DNA of 5,487 nucleotides from an uncultured Prevotella sp. (GTDB taxonomy: Bacteria > Bacteroidota > Bacteroidia > Bacteroidales > Bacteroidaceae), in contig CALIIG010000287.1 of the NCBI GenBank assembly GCA_938018155.1, positions 1 to 5,487 on the forward strand. Direction: 5' to 3'. The translations under genes and the position numbers were made by a program. Positions 1-5,487 of this stretch are shown here, piece by piece. The notes beneath the pieces are model-generated. The model worked only from the letters and a program-made list of their open reading frames with translations. It ran no database searches and was not told the DNA's origin. Positions within the stretch are counted from its first letter, which is position 1; the number at the start of each line of letters is the position of its first letter.

Positions 1-72
1 TTCGTCAGCGTGTGCCCAACTGCCCTGCACGCGCTTGCCTGTTATCCACAGCGCAAGGCGGCTTTCCTGCGA
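1..72 (-). pseudogene. pheT: Continuation of pheT beyond the premature stop, cut by the window edge
   Basis: Reading on past the TAA at 75-73 in the same frame gives 24 further codons, SQESRLALWITGKR followed by VQGSWAHADE. From family knowledge, PheT proteins of Bacteroidales have (A)YSE..xLGLWxTGKR...SWAHADE at this place, so this is the normal continuation with the Tyr codon replaced by TAA. No base is inserted or deleted, so a single substitution at plus-strand position 73 (T instead of A or G) explains the break. The remaining roughly 185 codons would lie left of the window. Whether this is a true nonsense mutation or a base-call error cannot be decided here. Confidence 0.85.
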
Positions 73-1905
73 TTAGGCACGGATAGACGCATCGTGATCG
101 TCCTTTTCCGGCGCATAATGATACACGTTGCCCATTTCGAAGAACTTCAGATTGACGCGCTTACGATTGATGTTTCGTGCCAGCGATTCGAGGCCACCGA
201 ACACCATTGTCTGCCGCATCACGCCCAAATCAGCGCTCAACGGGTTCATCACCCTGACGGTATTAGCCCACGGAAAGGCGTTAAGCTCGTCATGATCATA
301 GTATGCCGACTTGGTCAGTGAGTTGTTAAGTATCTCGTTAAAGCCGCAGCCCACAAGCTGTTCGCTTATTACACTTTCTATCTTGTGCTCGCAATCCTGA
401 CTGTTCTGCACCGTCAGCGACGACTTAAGCTGTGTTGGAATTTCAACGTTATTGTAGCCGTAAATGCGCAATACATCTTCAACCACATCGCACGGACGCT
501 GTACATCTACACGGTATGCGGGCACATGAAGTTCCAATCCCTCTGCATCTTCGTGCTTAATCTTCATTTCAAGCGATGTAACAATGCTCTTAATGGTATC
601 AGCTCCCAGTTTCTTGCCAATTAAACGGTCGCAATATTCGTATTTCAAATTAACGTCAAAATCGGGTAACGGCTCCGGATACACGTCACGAATCTGCATG
701 CTTACCTTACCCCCTGCAAGCTGCTGACACAAAATTGCAGCTTGTTTCAGCGCATAAATAGTGCCGTTGGGGTCAATACCGCGCTCGAAACGGAAACTCG
801 AATCGGTACTTAAGCCATGACGACGGGCACTTTTTCTAATCCATGTAGGGTCGAAACAGGCCGACTCGAGCACTACATTTTTCGTAGTTTCATAGGTTCC
901 TGACCCTTTCCCGCCAAAGATACCTGCAATACACATCGGCTCTTCGGCATTACAAATACTTAAGTCGTGTGTGCCCAATACGTGCTCAACGCCATCCAAT
1001 GTAATAAATTTTGTTCCTTCAGGCTGTGTGCGAACCACTATCTTATGACCCTTAACCATGTCCGCATCAAAGCAATGCATGGGCTGTCCATAGGCCATCA
1101 TCACGTAGTTTGTGATGTCAACAATATTATTAATCGGGCGCAAGCCAATTGCATTAAGTTTATCCTGAAGCCACTCAGGACTGTCCTTTATGTCACAACC
1201 CGTTATGCTTACACAGGCATATCGCTTGCAAGCCTTGTGGTTTTCAATTTCAACATCAATGGGCAAGCTCTCATTATCGACATGAAAAGCCGAGCAATCA
1301 GGACGGTGCAGACTGGTTTTATAACCACGCTGAACCAGCCAGGCATACAAATCGCGGGCTACACCATAATGGCTTAGCGCATCGGCACGATTCGCCGTAA
1401 TATCAATGTCGATTACCCAATCGCTTTCAAGGTGATAATATTCAGCAGCAGGTGTTCCCGGAATAGCTGTATCGGGAAGCACAATAATGCCATCATGCGC
1501 TGTTCCTACGCCAATTTCGTCTTCAGCACAAATCATACCGAAGCTCTCAACACCACGCAGTTTGCTCTTCTTAATGACAAACTCTTTGTCGCCGTCATAC
1601 AGAACGCATCCCAAATCAGCCACTATTACCTTCTGCCCTGCAGCCACATTAGGTGCCCCACACACAATTTGCTGAGGCTCACCCTTACCTAAATCAACCG
1701 TTGTTACATGCAGGTGGTCGCTGTTCGGGTGCGCTTCGCAAGTAAGAACCTTGCCTACAAACAAACCCTTTAAACCGCCTTTTATAGCTTGTACTTCGTC
1801 AAGGGCATCCACTTCCAGCCCCGTTGACGTAAGCGCATTGGCAGTTTCTTGTGGCGTCAGGTCAAAATCGACGTATTCCTTAAGCCATTTATATGAAATC
1901 TTCAT
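73..1905 (-). CDS. pheT: Phenylalanyl-tRNA synthetase beta subunit, interrupted by an in-frame stop
   Basis: Beta subunit of the cytoplasmic alpha2-beta2 phenylalanyl-tRNA synthetase, which charges tRNA-Phe together with PheS (not in this window). The start MKISYKWLKEYV is the usual PheT N-terminus. Visible domains are an EMAP-like tRNA-binding domain (about residues 42-155), a B3/B4 domain (about 215-390, with SSFRFERGID at 369-378), a B5 domain (about 410-487, with PAYRVDVQRPCDVVEDVLRI, whose acidic residues are the family's metal-binding region), and the start of the catalytic-like core domain (from about 495). The frame stops after 610 residues, whereas family members of this type are about 800-820 long. 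The rest of the core and the C-terminal anticodon-binding (FDX-ACB) domain are therefore missing. The stop TAA (75-73) sits inside conserved sequence, and homologous residues continue in the same frame beyond it, so this is not a natural C-terminus. No strong Shine-Dalgarno is seen; the AT-rich leader is typical of Bacteroidetes. Family identification is very secure; whether the gene is functional is uncertain. Confidence 0.95.
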   Translation of the reverse strand: MKISYKWLKEYVDFDLTPQETANALTSTGLEVDALDEVQAIKGGLKGLFVGKVLTCEAHPNSDHLHVTTVDLGKGEPQQIVCGAPNVAAGQKVIVADLGCVLYDGDKEFVIKKSKLRGVESFGMICAEDEIGVGTAHDGIIVLPDTAIPGTPAAEYYHLESDWVIDIDITANRADALSHYGVARDLYAWLVQRGYKTSLHRPDCSAFHVDNESLPIDVEIENHKACKRYACVSITGCDIKDSPEWLQDKLNAIGLRPINNIVDITNYVMMAYGQPMHCFDADMVKGHKIVVRTQPEGTKFITLDGVEHVLGTHDLSICNAEEPMCIAGIFGGKGSGTYETTKNVVLESACFDPTWIRKSARRHGLSTDSSFRFERGIDPNGTIYALKQAAILCQQLAGGKVSMQIRDVYPEPLPDFDVNLKYEYCDRLIGKKLGADTIKSIVTSLEMKIKHEDAEGLELHVPAYRVDVQRPCDVVEDVLRIYGYNNVEIPTQLKSSLTVQNSQDCEHKIESVISEQLVGCGFNEILNNSLTKSAYYDHDELNAFPWANTVRVMNPLSADLGVMRQTMVFGGLESLARNINRKRVNLKFFEMGNVYHYAPEKDDHDASIRA

Positions 1906-1954
1906 TATATAATGATTTTTGTTTCCTAAACCTTAAGCTATCGTGCTATACACT

Positions 1955-1987
1955 GCAAAGTTACTAAAAAAAAGCGACTGGAACAAA
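1955..1987 (-). promoter_or_regulatory. Bacteroidetes-type promoter for pheT, proximal
   Basis: On the minus strand TAACTTTG (1963-1956) matches the Bacteroidetes -7 consensus TAnnTTTG. A TTTG (1987-1984) lies 20 nt upstream, fitting the -33 element and its usual spacing. Transcription would start near 1950, giving a leader of about 45 nt before the pheT ATG at 1905. The leader shows no obvious attenuator or T-box. Confidence 0.65.
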
Positions 1988-2016
1988 GATAGTGCCTTAT
2001 TCTTCATGATGCCAAA
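1984..2016 (-). promoter_or_regulatory. Second, overlapping Bacteroidetes-type promoter for pheT, distal
   Basis: On the minus strand TATCTTTG (1991-1984) is a second good TAnnTTTG box, with TTTG (2016-2013) 21 nt upstream as a possible -33 element. Its last four bases are the same TTTG that serves as the -33 element of the proximal promoter. The two promoters are therefore interlocked, about 28 nt apart. Either or both may be used. Confidence 0.5.
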
Positions 2017-2017
2017 A

Positions 2018-2207
2018 GTTTTTTCAACCGCAAACATAAGTATCGGGTAACAAACTTAAAAACAATTCAGATACAAAATACAAAAATTATTGTCAGTACA
2101 AAAGCATTATCCAGTATTGGATATACACCTTATTATCAATAAGTTTACCATAAATTGCATTTCATATTATCATATAATGGCAAAACAATTGTGGTGTAAT
2201 GCCCATC
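2018..2207. other. AT-rich spacer without a supported gene
   Basis: About 190 nt of AT-rich DNA between the pheT promoters and the GC-rich repeat block. It holds two short hairpins: CTTATT/AATAAG with loop ATC at 2129-2143, and ATTAT/ATAAT at 2166-2178. Neither is followed by a T-run that would make a convincing terminator. A plus-strand open frame (2090-2311) runs through this spacer and the repeats. Its predicted protein has no family resemblance that I recognise, and the part over the repeats is just repeat translation, so I do not call it a gene. Confidence 0.5.
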
Positions 2208-2299
2208 GTCCGACGGCCGTCAGCAGTGCTGTTGACGGCCGTCACACCCATTATTTGACGGCCGCCGTACGCGCTGCTGACGGCCGCCGGACAGTGACC
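2208..2299. repeat. Four phased GACGGCCG(T/C)C cores forming a large imperfect dyad
   Basis: Four copies of GACGGCCGYC start at 2212, 2234, 2257 and 2279, at spacings of 22, 23 and 22 bp. That is about two DNA turns, so all face the same side of the helix. Copies 1 and 2 are perfect 10-bp palindromes (GACGGCCGTC); copies 3 and 4 are GACGGCCGCC. The block is also a dyad as a whole: 2208-2229 is complementary to 2271-2292 at 20 of 22 positions, and core 2 pairs with core 3 at 9 of 10. A competing fold pairs cores 1 and 2 (2212-2226 with 2229-2243, one G-U pair, loop TG). The block is much more GC-rich than its flanks. It could be a regulator-binding array, an intergenic repeat element or a structured RNA; the sequence does not decide. 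No T-run follows on either strand, so it is not a standard intrinsic terminator. Confidence 0.8.
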
Positions 2300-2311
2300 T
2301 TAAAAACGTAA

Positions 2312-2342
2312 TTAAAAATGCCCCGTATCGTAACGATACAGG
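2312..2342 (-). terminator. Probable intrinsic terminator of the rarA-hprA-TRIC operon
   Basis: On the minus strand, about 33 nt after the TRIC-gene stop, CCTGTATCG, loop TTA and CGATACGGG form a 9-bp stem (one G-U pair, 2342-2322). It is followed by GCATTTTTAATTACGTTTTT, with T-runs at 2318-2314 and near 2306-2302. The T-tract is interrupted, so termination may be partial. Position and orientation fit the end of the upstream operon. Confidence 0.6.
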
Positions 2343-2374
2343 ACATACGCTGCACAGGTATTACAATTGTGACG

Positions 2375-3001
2375 TTACCGCAGCACAGGGAGAGAAATAT
2401 GGTATCGTACGGCCAGAAACCGAATGACAACTACAAGCAGGAAACTCGCAATTACCGTGATGGCAATATTTACATGCAACATAAATAATGCCCAGTAAAG
2501 CAAGCCTCCGGCAATGCTGGCCATAGCGTAAATTTCCTTGGAAAATATAACTGGCGGACGGTTTAAAAGCACATCGCGTATAACGCCACCGGCAGCACCT
2601 GTTATACAGCCCATAATAATGGCTATCCAAAACGGGTGTCCGCACTGAAGCGATTTCTGTATACCGGCAATCGTAAACAGTGCCAGACCCAGGGTATCAA
2701 ATACAAACCACGTGTTATCAAGCCGCTTCATGTAACGCGAAAACAAAATAACGATGGCCTGCGCAAGCAACGTACACAGAATGTACATGGGCGACGTCAT
2801 CCAGAACGGTATCACACCGAGCATGACATCGCGCAGCGTTCCTCCACCAATGGCAACGGCAAAGCCGCACACAAAGCCGCCAAACCAGTCGTAATGCTTA
2901 AAGGCAGCCTGCCGGATGCCAGAAATAGCAAAGGCCAGCGTGCCCAGAATTTCGATGATTTGCTGCGCATGGTGCACGATAACGGGGTCGGTATACAGCA
3001 T
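2375..3001 (-). CDS. TRIC-family (UPF0126) integral membrane cation channel
   Basis: A 208-residue, very hydrophobic inner-membrane protein of the TRIC/UPF0126 family (E. coli YicG/YadS type). Characterised prokaryotic TRIC proteins are trimeric, monovalent-cation (K+) channels; older annotations call them glycine transporters, so the physiological substrate here is open. The family hallmark is visible: two homologous repeats of three membrane helices, each with a glycine-rich motif ending in Arg-Asp, GGGTLRD at 52-58 and AAGGVIRD at 136-143, plus a seventh C-terminal helix. Hydrophobic segments lie at about 13-30, 39-56, 72-89, 97-115, 123-140, 157-174 and 177-197. Length is normal for the family (about 200-215). 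The start ATG at 3001 overlaps the dehydrogenase stop as TAATG, which implies translational coupling in an operon. No cleavable signal peptide is evident. The family call is secure; role and ion selectivity are inferred. Confidence 0.9.
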   Translation of the reverse strand: MLYTDPVIVHHAQQIIEILGTLAFAISGIRQAAFKHYDWFGGFVCGFAVAIGGGTLRDVMLGVIPFWMTSPMYILCTLLAQAIVILFSRYMKRLDNTWFVFDTLGLALFTIAGIQKSLQCGHPFWIAIIMGCITGAAGGVIRDVLLNRPPVIFSKEIYAMASIAGGLLYWALFMLHVNIAITVIASFLLVVVIRFLAVRYHISLPVLR

Positions 3002-3951
3002 TATATTGCGTTTTGTGGCTGTCCCTCAACAAAAGTCTTTACGTTCTCAACGGCAATTTTCATCAGTCGCTGGCGGGCTTCGAACGTTGCCCATGCAATG
3101 TGAGGGGTGATATAAGCATGGGGTTGTGACAGGAGAGGATTGTCGGCAAGGGGCGGTTCTTTCGACATGACGTCGGCACCATAAGCCAGCAAATGGCCCG
3201 AAGCAAGGGCATCGGCCACGGCCTTTTCGTCAACAAGAGCACCACGACTTGTATTGATAAGTACAGCCCCCTCGTGCATCATGGCTAGGCGTTCTTCGTT
3301 TATGAGGTGATAAGTATCGGGCGAAAGCGGGCAGTGAAGCGTGAGAATGCCCGACACACTCATCAGTCCTTCGAGCGTTGTCTTTTGTACACCTGCGGGC
3401 AACTGGTCTTTTTCCTTCGAGGTCAGGGCAAAAACGTCCATTCCCAAACCGTGTGCAACCTGTGCCACACGCATGCCGATATGGCCCAATCCCACAATAC
3501 CGAGCGTGCGTCCGGCCAGTTCACGCAACGGCGTATCCCAATAACAGAAGTCGGCATTACGGCTCCATTGGCCGGCCCTGACCTCAGAAGCATAGTGCGA
3601 AACCTGGTTGGTGATATTGAAAATATGGGCAAACGTCATCTGCACCACACTGTCGGTACTGTACGATGGTATGTTGCTTACCACTATTCCACGGCTGTGT
3701 GCATATTCAATATCAATATTATTGTAACCCGTTGCCAGCTCACCGATATATTTTAAACAAGGTAACTGGCTCAGCTCCTCTTCCTTCAGCCGGCACTTGT
3801 TTGTAAGAAGCATGTCAGCATCCTTTGCACGTTTAATCAAATCAGCGGCCGGAGTGCGGTCGTATACAGTAAGCTCGCCAAAATCTTTAAGGGCTTCCCA
3901 TGACAAGTCATTGGGGTTGGCAGCGTACCCGTCCAATACAACAATTTTCAT
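3001..3951 (-). CDS. hprA: D-2-hydroxyacid dehydrogenase, glycerate dehydrogenase/hydroxypyruvate reductase type
   Basis: A cytoplasmic NAD(P)-dependent D-isomer-specific 2-hydroxyacid dehydrogenase of 316 residues, the usual length. It probably interconverts hydroxypyruvate and D-glycerate, although related 2-ketoacids are possible substrates. The split substrate-binding domain (about 1-100 and 290-316) surrounds a Rossmann domain with GLGHIG at 154-159. The catalytic set is complete: Arg236 in NTSRG, Glu265 in SKEPP and His284 in ITPHIAW. The residue ending the second Rossmann strand is Thr177 (followed by Ser-Lys) instead of the Asp typical of NAD enzymes, which suggests that NADP(H) is accepted. 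I chose the ATG at 3951 because MKIVVLDGY is the usual family N-terminus; a TTG three codons upstream (3960) would add only LQN and is less likely. The gene starts 26 nt after the rarA stop and shares TAATG with the next gene. The family is certain; the substrate and gene symbol are inferred from overall resemblance. Confidence 0.88.
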   Translation of the reverse strand: MKIVVLDGYAANPNDLSWEALKDFGELTVYDRTPAADLIKRAKDADMLLTNKCRLKEEELSQLPCLKYIGELATGYNNIDIEYAHSRGIVVSNIPSYSTDSVVQMTFAHIFNITNQVSHYASEVRAGQWSRNADFCYWDTPLRELAGRTLGIVGLGHIGMRVAQVAHGLGMDVFALTSKEKDQLPAGVQKTTLEGLMSVSGILTLHCPLSPDTYHLINEERLAMMHEGAVLINTSRGALVDEKAVADALASGHLLAYGADVMSKEPPLADNPLLSQPHAYITPHIAWATFEARQRLMKIAVENVKTFVEGQPQNAI

Positions 3952-3977
3952 ATTCTGCAATATTATATGGTTTAAAA

Positions 3978-5270
3978 TTATTCTTTATTTTCGTCTTTAT
4001 ACCTTTCGCCCCAGCAGTTCAGCATGCGCTGATAAAGTTTTTCTTCGGCAGACGTATGCTGTGCATGCCATAATCGCACATGCTGAAGCTCATCGGGCAT
4101 ATACTGTTGCGGTGCAAAATGATCGGGATAATCGTGTGGATATTTGTAACCGTCATGATAACCCAGCTGCGACATCAATGCCGTCGGCGCATTGCGTAAA
4201 TGTAAAGGGACAGGCTGGTTGCCGCTTTTCTTCACCTCTTCAAGCGCAGCGTCAATACCATAATAGGCCGAATTGCTTTTGGGGCTGGTGGCAAGATACA
4301 CCGTTGCTTCGGCCAAGGGAATGCGTCCTTCGGGCCATCCTATCTTCATTACAGCGTCAAAAGCCGCATTGGCCAGCAGCAAGGCATTGGGATTAGCCAG
4401 ACCTATATCTTCGGCCGCACTGATAACGAGGCGTCTTGCAATAAACTGCGGGTCTTCGCCACCCTCTATCATCCTCGCCATCCAATAAAGGGCAGCATCG
4501 GGATCCGACCCGCGGATGCTCTTGATAAAGGCTGAAATAATGTCGTAATGCATCTCGCCGCCCTTATCGTAGGCCGCGGGGTTCTCCTGCAAACGCTCCA
4601 CGACCTTCCGATCCGTGATCTCGATCGGCCCCTCAGGCTCGGCCGCGATGACCAGGTCGAGGATGTTGAGCAGCTTTCGCGCGTCCCCACCGGAGTAGCG
4701 CACCAGCGCGTCGGTCTCCTTCACCTCGATCGTTCGCTCACGCAGCACCACGTCCTCGCTGACCGCCCGACGGATGAGCGTCAGCAGGTCTTCCTCTTCC
4801 AACGGCTTCAAGACATAGACCTGACAGCGCGAAAGCAGCGGACGGATCACCTCGAACGAGGGGTTCTCCGTCGTGGCCCCGATGAGCGTCACCACGCCCG
4901 TCTCGACGGCATTCAGCAGCGAATCCTGTTGCGACTTGCTGAAGCGGTGTATCTCGTCGATGAAGAGGATGGGCGCGACCGTCCCCGTGCGAAACAGCGG
5001 CTGGTTACGCGCCCGGTCGATCACCTCGCGCACCTCCTTCACCCCCGAGCTGACGGCGCTCAGGGTATAAAACGGCGCCTCCAGCCGCGACGCCACGATG
5101 CGCGCAAGCGTCGTTTTGCCCACCCCGGGCGGCCCCCAAAGGATGAATGACGGCACACGTCCGGCCTCGATCATGCGGCGGAGCGCCGCCGTGGGCCCCG
5201 TCAGGTGGCGTTGCCCGATGTACTCATCGAGCGTCTTCGGTCTCAATCGTTCTGCAAGTGGCTGACTCAT
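3978..5270 (-). CDS. rarA: Replication-associated recombination protein A, AAA+ ATPase (RarA/MgsA)
   Basis: A cytoplasmic AAA+ ATPase of the RarA/MgsA/WRNIP1 family, related to clamp-loader subunits and acting at stalled or damaged replication forks, where family members bind SSB and DNA ends. The protein is 430 residues, close to the usual 420-450. Visible in order: N-terminal LAERLRPKTLDEYIGQ; Walker A GPPGVGKT (46-53); Walker B LFIDEIHR (102-109); sensor 1 GATTENPS (131-138); an arginine finger in SRC (Arg148); sensor 2 GGDAR (Arg198); then the RarA-specific C-terminal region with HYDIISAFIKS (241-251) and RGSDPDAALYW (253-263), which in known structures forms the tetramerisation domain. 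All ATPase motifs are intact. It is the first gene of an apparent three-gene operon. Oddity: codons 1 to about 240 are GC-rich (8 of 9 Lys are AAG), while codons after about 251 match the neighbours (6 of 8 Lys are AAA), so the gene is a mosaic of two sources or an assembly chimera. Function should be unaffected because the frame is continuous. Confidence 0.95.
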   Translation of the reverse strand: MSQPLAERLRPKTLDEYIGQRHLTGPTAALRRMIEAGRVPSFILWGPPGVGKTTLARIVASRLEAPFYTLSAVSSGVKEVREVIDRARNQPLFRTGTVAPILFIDEIHRFSKSQQDSLLNAVETGVVTLIGATTENPSFEVIRPLLSRCQVYVLKPLEEEDLLTLIRRAVSEDVVLRERTIEVKETDALVRYSGGDARKLLNILDLVIAAEPEGPIEITDRKVVERLQENPAAYDKGGEMHYDIISAFIKSIRGSDPDAALYWMARMIEGGEDPQFIARRLVISAAEDIGLANPNALLLANAAFDAVMKIGWPEGRIPLAEATVYLATSPKSNSAYYGIDAALEEVKKSGNQPVPLHLRNAPTALMSQLGYHDGYKYPHDYPDHFAPQQYMPDELQHVRLWHAQHTSAEEKLYQRMLNCWGERYKDENKE

Positions 5271-5400
5271 GCCGCAAAGATAGCCGCGCCTGCTGGCCCT
5301 CGCCGCCGTCCCGCACTATACGTATAGATAATGGCCTCAGCCGATCAGCCCTCGGCGGACATCCCCCGACCTTCTTCCGAGGCTTTTCATCCGGGGTGTT
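4555..5400. other. GC-rich block covering the rarA N-terminal part and its upstream flank
   Basis: Counts on whole 60-base lines give about 47% GC at 4021-4080, 53% at 4261-4320 and 52% at 4501-4560. They then give 62% at 4561-4620, 65% at 4621-4680, 67% at 4681-4740 and 63% at 5341-5400. The last 87 bases of the window fall to about 34%. The left border lies inside rarA, roughly at codons 237-257. Block ends are approximate. It looks like DNA from a higher-GC relative joined to this genome, either naturally or during assembly. Confidence 0.65.
5274..5282 (-). promoter_or_regulatory. Promoter -7 box directly upstream of rarA
   Basis: On the minus strand TATCTTTGC (5282-5274) matches the Bacteroidetes TAnnTTTG -7 element. 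It ends only three bases before the ATG at 5270, so transcription would begin at or within a few bases of the start codon, giving a leaderless or nearly leaderless mRNA. No TTG-like -33 element is seen about 20 nt upstream, in the GC-rich flank. The absence of any Shine-Dalgarno fits this reading. Confidence 0.55.
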
Positions 5401-5487
5401 TTGCCTCAAATCAAGTGCATAGAGAAAAAGTACTGCGGTAATTTATCGGAAATCAACTGCTTTAAGACTGCTTACTATGATAATTCA
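5283..5487. other. Region upstream of rarA without a supported gene
   Basis: This stretch is GC-rich up to about 5400 and AT-rich after that. It contains a perfect 12-bp palindrome CTATACGTATAG (5316-5327), about 46 bp upstream of the rarA ATG, which could be an operator site or chance. A plus-strand frame is open at the right edge (from about 5371 onward) but has no ATG and no recognisable family, so I do not call it. The upstream neighbour gene is not visible. Confidence 0.45.

Noticed and set aside
73..75. Stop-codon reassignment of TAA
   Set aside because: The other three genes end naturally at TAA at family-typical lengths, so TAA works as a stop in this genome.
2208..2299. CRISPR-like array
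   Set aside because: The repeated core is only 10 bp, spacers are 11-13 bp, and no cas genes are present; the geometry does not fit CRISPR.
2208..2299. Intrinsic terminator formed by the GC-rich hairpins
   Set aside because: No T-run follows the stem on either strand. A better terminator with a T-tract is already present at 2342-2312.
2090..2311. Plus-strand 73-codon open frame in the pheT upstream spacer
   Set aside because: No recognisable family. The C-terminal half merely translates the GACGGCCG repeats, and no promoter or ribosome site is evident.
3797..4396. Plus-strand 199-codon open frame across the rarA/dehydrogenase junction
   Set aside because: It is antisense to two well-supported genes and their intergenic gap, has low-complexity unlikely protein sequence, and no promoter or start context.
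4548..5150. Plus-strand 200-codon open frame opposite rarA
   Set aside because: It lies entirely antisense to the strongly conserved ATPase part of rarA in GC-rich DNA, where long open antisense frames are expected; the product shows no family features.
5316..5327. 12-bp palindrome CTATACGTATAG upstream of rarA as an operator
   Set aside because: It is a single short site with no second copy or known regulator; recorded within the flank entry but not claimed as an operator.
5371..5487. Plus-strand frame open to the right edge
   Set aside because: It has no ATG, no recognisable protein family, and runs through a composition change; most likely non-coding.

Overview
The window reads as chromosomal DNA from a member of the Bacteroidetes, probably order Bacteroidales. 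The evidence is the protein sequences, the TAnnTTTG-type promoter boxes (TAACTTTG and TATCTTTG) in front of pheT and rarA, and the lack of convincing Shine-Dalgarno sequences before the genes. I cannot name a genus. All four genes lie on the minus strand, so transcription runs from high to low coordinates.

Layout in transcription order: (1) rarA (5270-3978), a clamp-loader-like AAA+ ATPase of replication-fork maintenance, with a -7 box almost touching its ATG. (2) A D-2-hydroxyacid dehydrogenase of the glycerate dehydrogenase/hydroxypyruvate reductase type (3951-3001), starting 26 nt after the rarA stop. (3) A TRIC-family (UPF0126) membrane protein (3001-2375), whose ATG overlaps the dehydrogenase stop as TAATG. 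These three look like one operon, closed by a probable intrinsic terminator at 2342-2312. (4) After a 469-nt spacer comes pheT (1905 to the left edge), phenylalanyl-tRNA synthetase beta subunit, behind two tandem promoters.

The genes are housekeeping or metabolic, and I see no phage, transposon, CRISPR, tRNA, rRNA or defence system. Three things stand out. First, pheT has an in-frame TAA at 75-73 where the family normally has Tyr, and recognisable PheT sequence continues in the same frame to the window edge. This is a nonsense change or a sequence error in a normally essential gene. Second, rarA is a compositional mosaic: the N-terminal part and upstream flank (about 4555-5400) are GC-rich with G/C-ending codons, while the C-terminal part matches its AT-richer neighbours. 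The junction falls at the most conserved stretch of the protein, which suggests allelic recombination or an assembly chimera. Third, the spacer between the TRIC gene and pheT holds four GACGGCCG(T/C)C cores at 22-23 bp spacing, which together form a large imperfect dyad of about 85 bp with no known function.

The rest of the spacer (about 2018-2207) and the right edge (5283-5487) hold no gene that I can support.
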